This document shows, piece after piece, positions 11,160 to 24,212 of a stretch of DNA of 64,000 bases. Made by a program: the position numbers and the translations under genes. Source of the stretch: Apostichopus japonicus (lineage: Eukaryota > Echinodermata > Holothuroidea > Aspidochirotida > Stichopodidae); NCBI RefSeq assembly GCF_037975245.1, contig NC_092573.1, positions 23,653,265 to 23,717,264 on the forward strand, in the 5' to 3' direction. The notes beneath the pieces were generated by a model. That model was not told the DNA's origin. It did not search any database and saw nothing but the letters and a program-made list of their open reading frames with translations. The stretch's first letter is position 1. Each line of letters opens with the position of its first letter.

Positions 11160-12477
11160 TTAACATTTGACCATTTGCCTGGCCTTTTGTGTTTGTGTGG
11201 TTGCAGGTTATTAATAATACATTTAAAGTATTAAACTGAGAGGGCTGATGTTTTTTACCCTCCAATAATAAGGTATCCAAACTGCAAAAGGGCGGGGGAG
11301 GGGACGGGACGAAATGCATTAGGGTCCCTATCTACAAAACATGCCGGGAAACCTGTCTTTCCGTTCTGCCCACTCCCCGTCATATACGCAATCCCACCGT
11401 ATAATGTCAAATTTATATAAATTGAATAAAAAATAATAAATAGAAAAGCATATTTTCAGTATTACCAGATCTAGCTCCAACAAGATGTAAGTTGAAAATG
11501 ATTTTTTGGGTTGGCAAGCTCAGGAGCGCAATGTTAAATATGTAAGATGCGGGTGGGCTGGTATAATTTCTCAAGATTGGTTACTCTGCTGTTCTCATAT
11601 TTGGCGTGCGGCTTCCTTATAATTAGTACAAGAACCCTATTCTTTTGGTAGAGGTCAAATGTCATTTTGTGGTCAGGAGAGGGCAAAATGTAAAACTCTC
11701 AAAAGCGCTGTATCTCCAGAACCTAAAAACGAGAGGAGCTCATATATGCATGGTAGGACAGCCTTACATAATGTAACTTATTTTTTGCATAATTTGGTGC
11801 AGGCCAGAGTTCATTTAAGGTCACCAGGGGACAAAACTTGAAATCCTTGTAAACACGATATATATAAGAAACTTTATTGGGTCTCATATTTTGTTTTTGG
11901 CTTCCCAATAATGAGTACATGTACCTTATTGTTTTTGGTGGAGGTCAAAAGGTCATTGGGGCTCATCAAAGTTCACACTCTTTAAAACCATATAAATACA
12001 TACCTTGTAAACACGATAACCTAAGATAGTTTACATCACTTAGCTCATATTTGCCATGTGTCTTTCCTACAGTGAGTACAAGAACCCTATAATTTTGGGT
12101 GGGTCAAAGGTAATTTGGGGTCAGCAGAGGTCCAAATGACAAAAAACGAAGTTATACTTCATCTTGAGAACTTTACCTTCACTGAAACACATGTATGCAT
12201 GATAGATTATACCCAAATGATAAGTCAAATTACTGCACAATTTGTTATTTGGTGAAAGTTCACATAAGGTTGGCAGAAGTCAAACCCTGCGACATTTCCG
12301 AACGGTCAGGTCTCAATAAAGATGTGAATCTTAACTAAACACTTTTGCTGATTTGACTTCCCCATGTGTAGTCGAACCTCCTTGCTGTTTTAGGTGGAGG
12401 TCAAAGGTCGGCTAAGGCACATTCGGGATGAACTGCAGCCAGGGTTATAATTTGCAAACTACCGTACTCTTGGGCTG
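11160..12477. repeat. Degenerate repeat region with GAGGTCAAAGGTCA words (block A)
   Basis: No gene was seen. The segment repeats an imperfect module around GAGTACAAGAACCCTAT followed by GGTGGAGGTCAAAGGTCA. Copies start near 11621, 11912, 12075 and 12367. The same module is found in block B (about 19870-20660) and in a laminin intron at 59270-59600. It is probably a dispersed repeat of unknown class. Confidence 0.55.
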
Positions 12478-14465
12478 CAAATTATGTAATGTATTTAAAA
12501 TGAAGTAACCGCTGAGGGGGGTGTTTCCCTCTGGTTTCCAAAGGTAACTGGCAATTTGCCATAATGATTACGTACTGCTTCTGCTGCACATTTACGAGTC
12601 ATAGTGGTTTTACAAACATGGAAATTGATACTTTTCATCCAAAACAAGAGTACTTAATTATGAAAATCGGCACTTGTCAGATTTACCACAGAAGTGGACA
12701 GAGATATTTGCTTCACGACTCCCTTTCCCCGGCCCATGTCCTCCGTTAAAGGAAGACATGAGATATAAGCTGTGTTAACTAAATAACCTGAAATAGAAAT
12801 CATCACGATCTGGCTTTAATTTGTGCGCGTGCTCCTGCAGTGTTTTGTTCACAACAATTATGATGATAACATTGAAGCATGAAAACTTCTATTCAAGACG
12901 CAAATATTGTAAAAAAGCAACAGACGGGAAATGCATTGAACAAGACTTTTTGTTTTATAAAACCGTCAACCGTAGCAAACTTTGAGTTTTGAACAAATAT
13001 ATGTAATGCTATAGTCAGCGTTGGTAAGAAAAACGTACTGTAGAGTCCAAACGTCCCTTTGTAGCCCATATAGGCCTACTAACGAGGAACCAACACATCG
13101 AAAAGATTTGACGAACAACTGTGTAAGGTAAGTTGTAGTTTTTATCGGAATACTGTGGTCCAATAGAAAACGCCAAGGTGATAAATTTGGTTGGTTTTGA
13201 ATTAACACTAACTTTTGTTAATAAGACTTAAATAAGACCGAATCAACCCAATTTACTAGTACGAAGCTGTCATCATCTTTGAGAGAGCAAAGCAATCTAT
13301 TGTCTCCACCAAAAAGCATGGCGCTATGACCGTAATGATATGACCAGGATTCGCACCTGCAAACCTTAGATTGCAAGTCCATTGCCATAACCTCTTGTCC
13401 ACAATGCTTTACAAATTTATTTTACACTTTCCATTGACACCACGTTATTTAGTTCTTTTCATGAAGGAGGGCTATCATGGATATTTATTCTATGATTACA
13501 AGGTAACTTTTGGGTAGGGGAGGGGTACCTGGACAGAATGTTAGGGGTTGGGGGAGGGGTGCTCTCAGGCCCTCTGCGAGTTGTATAATCAATGAGTCAG
13601 GATCACATTAGACTTGTAGAAGTAAACATCTCATGCTCGCCTGGTAGCAGCTTTACTGTAGCTTAACCTTTAACAATGGTAGTAAAGAACTGGACGAAAC
13701 TGGACCAAAAATTGTGAAATTAAGAAAAATCGGGATGAATGCATGAACATTGTATGTAATATTTTTCTAAGTAACTATAGCAACAGCTTCGAAAATCTAT
13801 TGCATTTCATGGAACATCACAAAATAATAAACAGAAAGTTTTCAAAGTATCTCTGAGTTTTTTGTTTTTGTTTCAAAGTTTGGTTTTTGGTGTTTGTGTG
13901 CGGTGTTGGTGGGGGGGGGGGGGGGTGGATGTGTGGCGTGAGTATGAAAATGATTATCCTTTTGGTTTTCCTAATGGATTTACCAATCGATTCTTCATCA
14001 TCATTTACCAGTGAGATTATAAATTTCTCATAATATTCTCATTGTTACGTGTTCAGTCTAAATTTAAATACTTATATTCTTGGATTTTTAAAGTTTTCAT
14101 AATTAATATGAATTCTTAAGATATTTTCCAGAAACCTGTTCGACAGGGCATGGTCTTTTTTGACTTGATCTTAGGCATTGAATTATGTTCTTCAAATATA
14201 TATATAGGGCGGCCTACTAATAAAGGGGTACAAATTCTGTTTCTTAAGAAACATACGGACATACGGTGGAGGCTGAAAGTTTTTTCACTGTTCTTGATTT
14301 TCCAACTCATTACGATATTCATTTATATATATATATGAATACATGAATACATAACCCACATTCTTCCTGTTTCGGATAACCTACCTATAGGCGGCCTTTC
14401 CAACTCTTCTAACACCGTCTGGAAGTTTCACTGATACAGTGTATGTTACATCATATTTATATAAT
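12478..14465. other. Unique spacer between blocks A and B
   Basis: About 2 kb without a recognisable gene. It contains a SINE-like sequence on the minus strand at about 13305-13410 and a G-run near 13905-13930. Open frames are short and have no recognisable domains. Confidence 0.5.
13305..13410 (-). repeat. tRNA-derived SINE, minus strand
   Basis: The minus strand reads GGACAAGAGGTTATGGCAAT and then GGTGCGAATCCTGG, arranged as degenerate A and B boxes of an RNA polymerase III promoter. It cannot fold as a complete tRNA and has SINE-like flanks. Confidence 0.55.
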
Positions 14466-14475
14466 ATAGAAAGTA

Positions 14476-14518
<43 letters not shown>

Positions 14519-14962
14519 GTACAATGTCAATATTTATTTTCTGACCTTGATGACGTATTCAAGTAACAGGGGAATTCTTCTCTGTTTTCCCAAATACAAA
14601 AGATTCAATGCACTCAGCCGTGCAGTCTTGCTGGGCCTTAAACATGTATAGTTGTAGTAATGTTGTAGAGACTATATTACATATAATTGTAACTACAGGA
14701 GACGTCTTTGTGCCAAGACTTAAAAGTGAGTAGTCATAGAACTAGCTTATTCATATCCATTTCGACGATTGATATTTTTAAGTAATTTGTAATGTTTGTA
14801 TGTTTGTATAATATTTTGACTTGGAGAGTCGAATACTCTACAAAGACGTAAACAAAACCACGGAACATCGATACATTTGAGCTGCTTGCGTTGAACTAGT
14901 TTATAATGTGTAGGACCATATAATAGGACGTATAGTTGTAAGTCCAAGCCGTAACAATACCG

Positions 14963-14964
<2 letters not shown>

Positions 14965-15025
<61 letters not shown>
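14965..15025. repeat. (TA)n microsatellite (block B)
   Basis: This TA tract is the uninterrupted counterpart of the block A tract at 4107-5442, which is split by a hAT-like element. Confidence 0.9.
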
Positions 15026-15028
<3 letters not shown>

Positions 15029-15108
15029 TTCTCCCAAATACAATTCACTGTTTCAATGAACCTAAGGATTGTGAGGCGGACACTCTAACCGCTGAACCAA
15101 GCGTTTGC
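15026..15108 (-). repeat. tRNA-like SINE fragment (block B)
   Basis: Counterpart of 5443-5525, with the box-A-like TGGTTCAGCGGTTAGAGTG on the minus strand and no complete tRNA fold. Confidence 0.5.
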
Positions 15109-15186
15109 CTTTAGGACAGCTCATAGTATACAGCTATATTTATTTAAATAAATATCCTTCTCTTTCAGGTCCAGACTATTTTAACC

Positions 15187-16999
15187 ATGTCGCACTACGA
15201 TAATGCTGGGTTAACTATGTGAGTATCCATACCGACTATTTTAAACAGTTCCCGGTAACTACCGTATCATTGTTTTTCCATCTTTCTTTCATTGAACTGT
15301 ATGTATCTCAAACCAGTGGGATCTATAGGCGTCTGACTTTCTTTTCGGTGCATATTTTTAAACGTTGAAATCTCAATTACCTTATCAAAGAAAAGGAATC
15401 CACAAATAATATTATTTAATATTGAACGTTTGGGTGTTGGGGGTACATTCATATTTTCCCCTCAAAATTAGTTATAAGCACAACCTTAAAGGCACTGAAG
15501 ACTCGCCCCAAACCGCGTGCCGCCCTCTGAAAAAAAGTTTCCGTTGCTTGCAAGTGAAGTTTTCTGCTTGTCGCTACAAAATGCAGACAGTAATGAAACA
15601 AGATACATTGTTATCTTTAGCTGGACCTGAGATGTCCATGGCTGTATCGTTTGTACACTGTGCTGTAGGTATTGTCCGCAGCTGTATGTACTGACTGCAT
15701 GTACACTAGTGTCTAATTACCGACGGTAGCAAGCTGTGTGTGTATTTTCTGGGATCGATGGTGGTGTCTAACACTTCTGTTACACTTCATTCGAAACTAG
15801 GTTAAATTACCGGCATGAGACGTTTCTTTGAGCGCGTGTCTTCTCACCCTTTAATAAAGTGTCAGTGTGTAACTCAGTCGGTATGTTTTCGAACTTCCAA
15901 GCGACGGTCATTATTGATGCAGACGTCACGAGCAATCTGTTTGGCTGAAAACTTCGTAATTGCAAACCTGTTTGGGAAATGAAATCGTGGCCGGGAGATT
16001 GGTCGAAAAACCGGGTGACTTCCGGTAAAACCGTGAGAGTTGATAGGTCTGCAGGATGATGCACATCCTGACCCACACCCCTCCCCAAAATGAGAGTCGC
16101 AATCAACGAACCGACAACCACACCAGTTATTCGTTAAATTCTGATTCTCCTCCAGCCCGTCCACAAAAGATTGATAACCTTAACAAAATCAGTCTGGGGT
16201 GGAAAAATTGGAATTTGCTCCTCCCCTCCACAATTGAAATAGTGTGCGGCATTTCACTGACATCATTATTCCATGTTTTTTTTTTTATAGTGTTCGGCTT
16301 TGTTGTAAATGTTAGCCTTTCGGTGACTCACTCACTGAATTCTTCATCTCTTTGCAGTTTTATTGTCATACTGGTTGTGGTAAAGGTGTTGATATATTCG
16401 CTCTGGATTTATGCTAGGTGCACTAGGAAAAATCGAGTACAAAGGCGTACACTCGTTGTCGTCCAACAACCAACTCAAACCGTGGTAAGTCTATATGGAA
16501 CGCCAATACCGACAAATATAAAACATTATATATGGCTGCTTCAATTAGGAATTAATGCTTCATGTATACACTATGACTGGAAGGCATTACTATCACGCAG
16601 ACTGAGGATCTCGTTTGTAACAAGGTGGGCAATTTTGAGCATCTCAAGTAATGTTAAAGTTATGAAGTACCCCAGCTCGCAAACCTTTGCATGAGTAATT
16701 GTATACTATCTGTCTGTCTGTCTGTCCGTCTATCTATCCATTCATCCATCCATCCATCCATCCATCCACCCATTCATCCATCCATCCATTTGGCTATCTA
16801 TATAATTTGTTTTTTTTACTCATTGCAGGTTCAAGGCGTAGAGAACCCAATGTACCCAGTAGCTCATGGTGGAGTATGGCATGGCCCCTATCCATCCAAT
16901 GCACCCCCCGGTGTTATTCCCCAAGACTTACCACCGAGATACGAAGAGAGAGCAAAGACCACGGGGGTGTCCATGCCACAAGAAAACCTTACGGCATAG
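15187..16999 (+). CDS. Small single-pass membrane protein with NPxY and PPxY tail, copy B
   Basis: Exons 15187-15218, 16358-16484 and 16829-16999 join in the same phases as copy A and encode 109 residues. The protein has a short N-terminus, one hydrophobic segment ending near SLWIY, a basic stretch, then ENPMYP (NPxY) and LPPRYE (PPxY). It is 14 residues shorter than copy A because the His-Gly-Pro expansion is absent. Conserved frame, splice sites and motifs between A and B argue that both are real genes or alleles of one gene. Function is unknown, and a role as an adaptor for WW-domain proteins is inference. Confidence 0.75.
15490..15850. mobile_element. TTAA-flanked MITE (block B copy)
   Basis: 361 bp flanked by TTAA at 15486-15489 and 15851-15854. 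The inverted ends AGGCACTGAAGACTCGC and (inverted) AGGGTGAGAAGACACGC are clearer than in block A. It lies in intron 1 of membrane-protein copy B. Confidence 0.7.
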
Positions 17000-17384
17000 T
17001 CCGCCGGGGATCTTAATGTAATATATGAGCCCTTGTCGATGTAGAATTGGGTTCAGACATTTGTAATCTTCGATTTTGTAGTTATTCTCACTTATTCATA
17101 TATTTTTTGAAGACAAAAAGTTTTACTGAAAGACTTGTAACAGTCCACTTTTGAAAGTTCATTAGTTGAAAATATATATATATTTGCTTTTGTTCTTATA
17201 TCTCTTTAACTAATACATAGCCTATATAGAAATGAAACCTTTTGTAATGTAGGTATATACGCATACAATGGGTTGGATACTATTGTGACTAGGGCGTTCT
17301 AGCATTCATATATGGTCAGCCTATATGGTAGCTACTTATATTTTTAATATGCGTTAAACATTCAGCCATCTTAACATCCACATA

Positions 17385-17385
<1 letters not shown>

Positions 17386-17466
<81 letters not shown>
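17386..17466. repeat. (TA)n microsatellite (block B)
   Basis: This is the empty-site counterpart of the tract that hosts the Penelope-like fragment in block A. Confidence 0.9.
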
Positions 17467-18348
17467 GTATACATACTTCAGTAATGGAGTTAATTACGTA
17501 AATATCCCCAAAATTACATGACCGTATACTCATTGCCTTAGCTGCCGATATCTAACAGTCTACTTTCTATACACTATAAAAATAGTATTTGTATACAGTA
17601 TACTTTCTATACACTATAAAACTAGTATTTGTATACAGTATACTTTCTATACACTATAAAACTAGTATTTGTAGAGTTAGTCAATACTTCGTCAAGCCTC
17701 AAACCTGATTAACGTTGCGCATGCCATTCTACAATCAGTTTTCAAATTGGTCAGTTTATGGAAACCTTATGTTTATAACAATTACATTAGCGTACTAAAT
17801 TACTAACATATAGTCACTCCACCCTTCCCTCACCTTGCCGCGCACACCTCCATTCGACCTAAAGGGGACTTAGAGAGAATAGTTAAATTAGCGGCACCAT
17901 TATACTGCAACCCCGATAACTGCTAGATGTTTGTTTAGAATTATGATGAGCTGGACAACCATTCCATATCGACATCACTAAATCGACGTCTTCCTTACGT
18001 GAAAAGGAATTAGGGGTATTTATTGTTTCTTTATTGTCATATCTAAATTTCAATAATTCCAACGGTGTGTGTTTTAGACAATCATTCCTTGTTTGAAACG
18101 CCAAACATTAACATGTTCAATATATATAAATCTTACAGAGGTGACCAAACGGCGCTTAATTAACGGAATCCATATTTACAATAAACTTCAGATATTTGAG
18201 AGCTCGCAAGACATAAATAAAGTTGGCAATGTACCTTTTCTATTAAATGTGATTGCAATCTCTGCTATAACATATTTCAGCATATTAAATACCAACCTGG
18301 CAGCCTCACGTGGCTCATGAGTGAACCGATACTCATATGTGTTACAGG

Positions 18349-19108
18349 CAGGGACGTCGCTAGAGGGGGTGTGGGGGTGTGTCTCACCCCAAACTTGGTA
18401 AAACTGACGATAGTTGGAAAAAAATTGACCTTTTAATGAGTCATATTTACCACGTTTTCCTTGCCACTTTGAGAAATTGTATCTCGCGATTCTTATACTC
18501 CACTATACAAAATTTCGTGTGATTTTGAATACTCCAAAACCAATGCCTAATAGAACTACCGTCACAGGCGTAAGAGCCCAATTTGATTTTTTTTTTTTTT
18601 TTGGGGGGGGGGGGCTATAACGACTTGCCCGAAAAATGTAACCAAAATTTTTCGCGCGTTAATGTGCATATCATATAGGCATGCATCGGTTCATACATCG
18701 CATGCCAATAACATACAATCATTTTCCGTCGTTACAATATTAATGGTAATAATAATATAAGTTTAACCATTAAAAAACACATTGCAAATTATCTTTCTTT
18801 CAGTAGGTGCCCGAAAAGTTATCAGCATATTGCCCGAATTTTCACAAACATATTTGGTTGGGGGTGCATAATAACTTTGTGGAGTGAGTGCCAGTGGGTA
18901 CAAATGTATCGAAAAAAGTTCGGAACAAAAGTGCAGTCGCGAAAGATGGGGTGTCTCACTGACACTGACCGTATCGTTGACGAGTAGCGGGGGGGGGGGG
19001 AGGGGGATGAAGGCAGCAGTCGGAATTTTCTTGCTTCAAAACCCATCCAGTTGGATTTTCAGCCACTACACCCACTCCCCCAATCATCAGGCCTTAGCTA
19101 CGTCCCTG
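18349..19108. mobile_element. hAT-type element with exact 8-bp TSD (block B)
   Basis: The ends are CAGGGACGTCGCTAG and TTAGCTACGTCCCTG, flanked exactly by GTTACAGG (18341-18348 and 19109-19116). It is shorter than the block A copy because of internal deletions. It is non-coding. Confidence 0.85.
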
Positions 19109-19399
19109 GTTACAGGTGGCACCAGTATATAGTTACTGTACTAGCTATGAGTATCGGCTGCACGAGTTACGGTTTGGTTATCCCTGCCACCGACGGTCGT
19201 TTTCTATATTCAAGTATAAATGATCATGCATTTCATCCTGACTCCCGACGACAATTTTCTCTGCAAATATCGGCTTATTTTTGTCACCAGTTATTTCAAT
19301 TTTTTTGTGTTTTTTTGTTGATGAAATAATGTCGAAATTTATTTGCCAAATGGTAACTACATCATCTGAATTTTCAGGGGATCATTCATATCTTGACTA

Positions 19400-20718
19400 T
19401 TTAAATTAACATTTGACCATTTGCCTGGCCTTTTGTGTTTGTGTGGTTGCAGGTTATTAATAATACATTTAAAGTATCAAACTGAGAGGGCTGATGTTTT
19501 TTACCCTCCAATAATAAGGTATCCAAACCGCAAAAGGGCGGGGGAGGGGACGGGACGAAATGCATTAGGGTCCCTATCTACAAAACATACCGGGAAACCT
19601 GTCTTTCCGTTCTGCCCACTCCCCGTCATATACGCAATCCCACCGTATAATGTCACATTTATATAAATTAAAAAAAAATAATAAATAGAAAAGCATATTT
19701 TCAGTATTACCAGATCTAGCTCCAACAAGATGTAAGTTGAAAATGATTTTTTGGGTTGGCAAGCTCAGGAGCGCAATGTTAAAATATGTAAGATGCGGGT
19801 GGGCTGGTATAATTTCTCAAGATTGGTTACTCTGCTGTTCTCATATTTGGCGTGTGGCTTCCTTATAATTAGTACAAGAACCCTATTCTTTTGGTAGAGG
19901 TCAAATGTCATTTTGTGGTCAGGAGAGGGCAAAATGTAAAAATCTCAAAAGCGCTGTATCTCCAGACCCTAAAAACGAGAGGAACTCATATATGCATGGT
20001 AGGACAGCCTTACATAATGTAACTTTTTTTTTGCATAATTTGGTGCAGGCCAGAGTTCATTTAAGGTCACCAGGGGACAAAACTTGAAATCCTTGTAAAC
20101 ACGATATACATAAGAAACCTTATTGGGTCTCATATTTTGTTTTTGGCTTCCCAACAATGAGTACATGTACCTTATTGTTTTTGGTGGAGGTCAAAAGGTC
20201 ATTGGGGCTCATCAAAGGTCACACTCTTTAAAATCATATAAATACATACCTTGTAAACACGATAACCTAAGATAGTTTACATCACATAGCTCATATTTGC
20301 CATGTGTCTTTCCTACAGTGAGTACAAGAACCCTATAATTTTGGGTGGGTCAAAGGTAATTTGCGGTCAGCAGAGGTCCAAATGACAAATAGCAAAAATA
20401 TACTTCATCTTGAGAACTTTACCTTCAAAACACATGAATGCATGATAGATTATACCCCAATGATAAGTCAAATTACTGCACAATTTGTTATTTGGTGAAA
20501 GTTCACATAAGGTTGGCAGAAATCAAACCCTGCGACATTTCCGAACGGTCAGGTTTCAATAAAGATGTGAATCTTAACTAAACACTTTTGCTGATTTGAC
20601 TTCCCCATGTGTAGTAGAACCTCCTTGCTGTTTTAGGTGGAGGTCAAAGGTCGGCTAAGGCACATTCAGGATGAACTGCAGCCAGGGTTATAATTTGCAA
20701 ACTACCGTACTCTTGGGC
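19400..20718. repeat. Degenerate repeat region (block B counterpart of 11160-12477)
   Basis: It has the same modules as block A, including GGTGGAGGTCAAAAGGTCA near 20183 and GGTGGAGGTCAAAGGTCG near 20637. No gene was seen. Confidence 0.5.
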
Positions 20719-21566
20719 AGACTAGGGTTAAAGTTGCTGCTGGTTTGTTCTTGGATCCGTTACAGGTCCACAAGGGCTGCGCGACAACGTACAGTCGTTG
20801 TTATTCAACAGCCGGCAAATCGAAGTGGGGTAAGTCTTCATGGAACGCCATACGAAGAACATTAAACACACAATAATTGTAGGCCATATGCCGGAGTATA
20901 AATGTTGCCTCGATTTGTCATTTTCTACATACGTTGGTTGAGAATGAAAATTTGGACAGTAGAAATAACACCATACTCACAATTGAACCATTCCCTATTC
21001 CTACTCCTCCCTTCAACCCAAGCCCCCCCCAATCCCCCTCCTCCCCGTTTCCCAACTATTTTCACAATATGATTTAGTGTACGGACTACCGTACCCAAAA
21101 TGTTAAGTTTATTAAAAACAAAAGAATCATGTATGTGGTTCTCATTTACGTCAGAGCCCCATATGTGTAAAAACCATTTTTTTTAAATTTGAATTTGTGT
21201 TGCTATGAGGGACGCAACTACTGTTTTTCAAACTGGGGTAGGGGCTAGGATGTTGAGTCGTCCAGGGGACGGGGGCACCCCTCCTCTTTGAGAAACTTTG
21301 GTAAATGGAGGTTGCTTAATTGCAAAATGTCCGAATTTGGTTCGCCTACGTTTGTATAGCTCGTTAATATACATTGGAGTATGCTAATTTATCATTTACT
21401 ATTACAAGATATCTTACCCATTTTTTCATAGATTCATGGCGTAGAGAATCAAATGTACTCGGAAGCTCACGGTGGTCAATGGCAAGGCCCTGTCCCAACT
21501 GGTGGAATTCCACCTCAATCTGTCCAAAAGGACCCACCACCGGGCTACCATCAAATTCAAAAGTGA
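20719..21566 (+). pseudogene. Membrane-protein copy C, 5'-truncated
   Basis: The 3' part of exon 2 (to 20829, donor GTAAGT) and exon 3 (21432-21566, acceptor ATAG, stop TGA) match copies A and B in phase and layout. The tail contains GVENQMY, where the NPxY proline is changed to glutamine, and PPPGY, a PPxY motif. Sequence upstream of about 20719 belongs to block B, so the original first exon and most of the transmembrane segment are missing. A new start at 20671 would read LLGRLGLKLLLVCSWI, a weak membrane segment. It could be a pseudogene or a chimeric gene. Confidence 0.65.
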
Positions 21567-21789
21567 AACCATCCATTGTAATTGCCGCCCAATCCTGGAG
21601 CACGCTAAAAATATTGGAGATTGATTTCAGTGTTTATCTTGATGTTGGGGTGGGTGGAGGGGAGGGGATTGGACGGGTTTGAGGGGTTTGGACAATTTTG
21701 GCATTATAGCCAAAGGCTCGCTAGATATGGTGTTGTTCTGGAAGATATGTTGATAATGTAAACAAAACATGTTACTGTGTATCAGTAAT

Positions 21790-22897
21790 CATAGGCGTAG
21801 GACCCCAATTTGATTGGGGCGGGGGGGGGGGGTGAGGGGGGGGGGTTGTAACGTCTTGCCCGAAAATGGTAATGTACATATAATATAAGCATGCATCGGT
21901 TATCACATCGCATCAACGAGGTAAATGAATCTGGAGAAACTATCACACAGTAAATACTCGCGTACGCGCGTACCATGTATGGAGGGTCATGTGATGTGTT
22001 CCAGGGTGGTACTAATATACTACTGTCCCTATTACGCATGATGATTTCACCCAACTAGTACGTAAATGTGTTTGCGTGCCTAGGGCAGCAGACGACACCC
22101 GTTACCTAGCAATAACCGTGCCTGTAGCCTAACGTGATAGCTATATTCTCGTCGAGCAGCATTAGGCTCTGTTCCATGGAGAATTCCGTAGTTGCACTGA
22201 ACTAAACATTTCCCCACATTTCCCATTTCTACATTCACTTATAGCGTGTAGTAATAACGTTAGGCCATATGAGACAAAGCTTGCCCCTAGAGCTGTATTA
22301 ATAAGTAAGATTATGTAGAAAGCCTGCCTTCATTCAAGAGAATAAGGTTGAATGTTAGCATATTAGCACTATTTCGTAGGCCTGAAGTACCAGTACCTTC
22401 TTATGCCGTTAGTTCCCATGTCCGAACCGACCAATCTTTCACGAAGTCACTAACACTGTTCTCGAACTGCTACAGAGAAATATCAGTATAGTACCACCCT
22501 GGAACACATCACATGACCCTCCATACATGGTACGCGCGCACCCAATTGACATGAATCCTCCAGATTCATTTACCTCGTTGCATCGCATCATCCGCGGGAT
22601 CCTAATGTAAACAACGAAATGTCTTATGGAGAAAAAGCATGGAGGGCCAATTATGTCAAAAATCTCTTTTACATTAGTAATGGCGAATTAGTCGGGCAAG
22701 CTTAGAACTTTATTTAAATAACCAAGGATTTTTTTTAAACTATTGATTTCCTTTAGCTGCATCATTGCAATTTATTTTTCTTTCAGTAGGTGCCCTAAAA
22801 TTCTCAGCATATTGTCCGACTTTTCACAAAAATATTTGGTTGGGGGGGGGAGGGGGGGGCTGCATCCATCATCCATCCCCTGCCTCCTACGCCTATG
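21790..22897 (+). mobile_element. CATAGGCGTAGGA-family element with 13-bp TIR and exact 8-bp TSD
   Basis: The left end CATAGGCGTAGGA and the right end TCCTACGCCTATG are perfect inverted repeats. TCAGTAAT flanks both sides exactly (21782-21789 and 22898-22905). The element is split by a second insertion at 21914-22580. Removing that insertion leaves a non-coding element of roughly 430 bp. The 8-bp duplication fits hAT-like non-autonomous elements. Confidence 0.85.
21914..22580. mobile_element. Foldback element with TIRs of about 100 bp, nested
   Basis: The 667-bp insertion begins CAACGAGGTAAATGAATC and ends GATTCATTTACCTCGTTG. The inverted arms extend about 100 bp with one unmatched internal block and share ACCATGTATGGAGGGTCATG. 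CATCGCAT is duplicated exactly at 21906-21913 and 22581-22588. The interior has no coding capacity. Confidence 0.85.
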
Positions 22898-22905
22898 TCA
22901 GTAAT

Positions 22906-23902
22906 GGAACAATATACCACATGTCGCTGTGGTAACGTATCGCGTACAAAACATGTACACTTTTAACGTAATATTTTACACCAGGTACGAATCTTTCATA
23001 ACACCATCATATTTGGTTATGCCTCTTGAACGTCAAGAGTATGCAATTTTATAATTTTATATCGAAGGTCGATATGTCAGATTCCATGAAAGGCATTTGC
23101 AGTATCCGGAAGAGAGGATTTAAGAAGGAAAAAAAAACCCATGATATTCTGATTGTTTCACGGTGTTAATATTTGTTCCCAAAGAAAGAAGGGAAGTCGT
23201 AGACCTTGAATGTTGGAAATTTAATGGTTTGAGGAAAAGTTTACAGGACAGTTTTTTTTTTGCGGTATAGGATCAATTATACCATGATCATGACTTGGGC
23301 TAGAATTATTTCTCATATTACCCGCCGAAAAAATATACATATATGGTTCCAAATATATATGGTTCCAAATACGGGATTGGGAAATGAACCGGAGAGGGTG
23401 AAGGATGAGTGGGAGGAGAAAAATCCCTTCACTGATCTTAATAAGATATCAACCCATGGTCTGAATGTTTTTTTTAATGATACGCGGAATTTAAAGGTGA
23501 CATGTTACATTTTTCTCTTCTGTTAACACTAACATGTATAGTAACACAGAGGATTAATTATAAGATTATGACTTAATGACTTACAGGACTGCTTTTAAGT
23601 TTATTTTGGACTTTTTTTTAAGTTGAGGTGGTGGGGGGGGGGTGGGTGTGGATGGGTAGAGTACTTTAACCCCAAAACAAAATGTAGATCATTAATTTGT
23701 CCATGTATCAGCTGTTACTGAAAATATAAAAGTAATAATCGCAAACAATTTTGTGTTTCTTTTTTATGATTTGATAATCTCATCAGGGGTGGATGGACAG
23801 AGAGAGAGGCCCGGGAGTGGGTTCCCGCTTCTGAAATGATTTTGGCATTATAAGTAGCCGCAAACATAAGTTTGTTCAAACCAAGGTAGCCTGTAATAGT
23901 CC

Positions 23903-23904
<2 letters not shown>
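22906..23904. other. No recognisable gene
   Basis: AT-rich DNA with a G-run near 23632-23641. The one open frame of 88 codons (23260-23526) shows no recognisable domain. Confidence 0.4.

Positions 23905-23995
<91 letters not shown>
23905..23995. repeat. (TA)n microsatellite
   Basis: About 90 bases of nearly uninterrupted TA dinucleotide. Confidence 0.95.
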
Positions 23996-23999
<4 letters not shown>

Positions 24000-24212
24000 C
24001 AGTTAGAATGGATACCTGGTGGGTGGGAGCAAATGCGTTTAAGTTTAAGGCTTTGGCTGTAAACAATAGAACTCTTAAGATTATGTGGGTGAAAACTATT
24101 AAAGTGTAAAAATATAGTGGGCTAATTATAATAGACCGAAGTGGTTAAGGTATTGCCTTCCAACTTGACCAGAACATCTAGAAATGATATCTAATGTTTA
24201 GAAACGGGACAA

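Larger units (their letters stand above)
14466..20718. repeat. Homologous block B (partner of 1286-12477)
   Basis: Colinear with block A but without the insertions specific to A, it behaves as the empty-site version at each of them. It carries membrane-protein copy B, the shared TTAA MITE and the shared hAT element. Its right edge is at about 20718, inside exon 2 of copy C. Confidence 0.85.
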
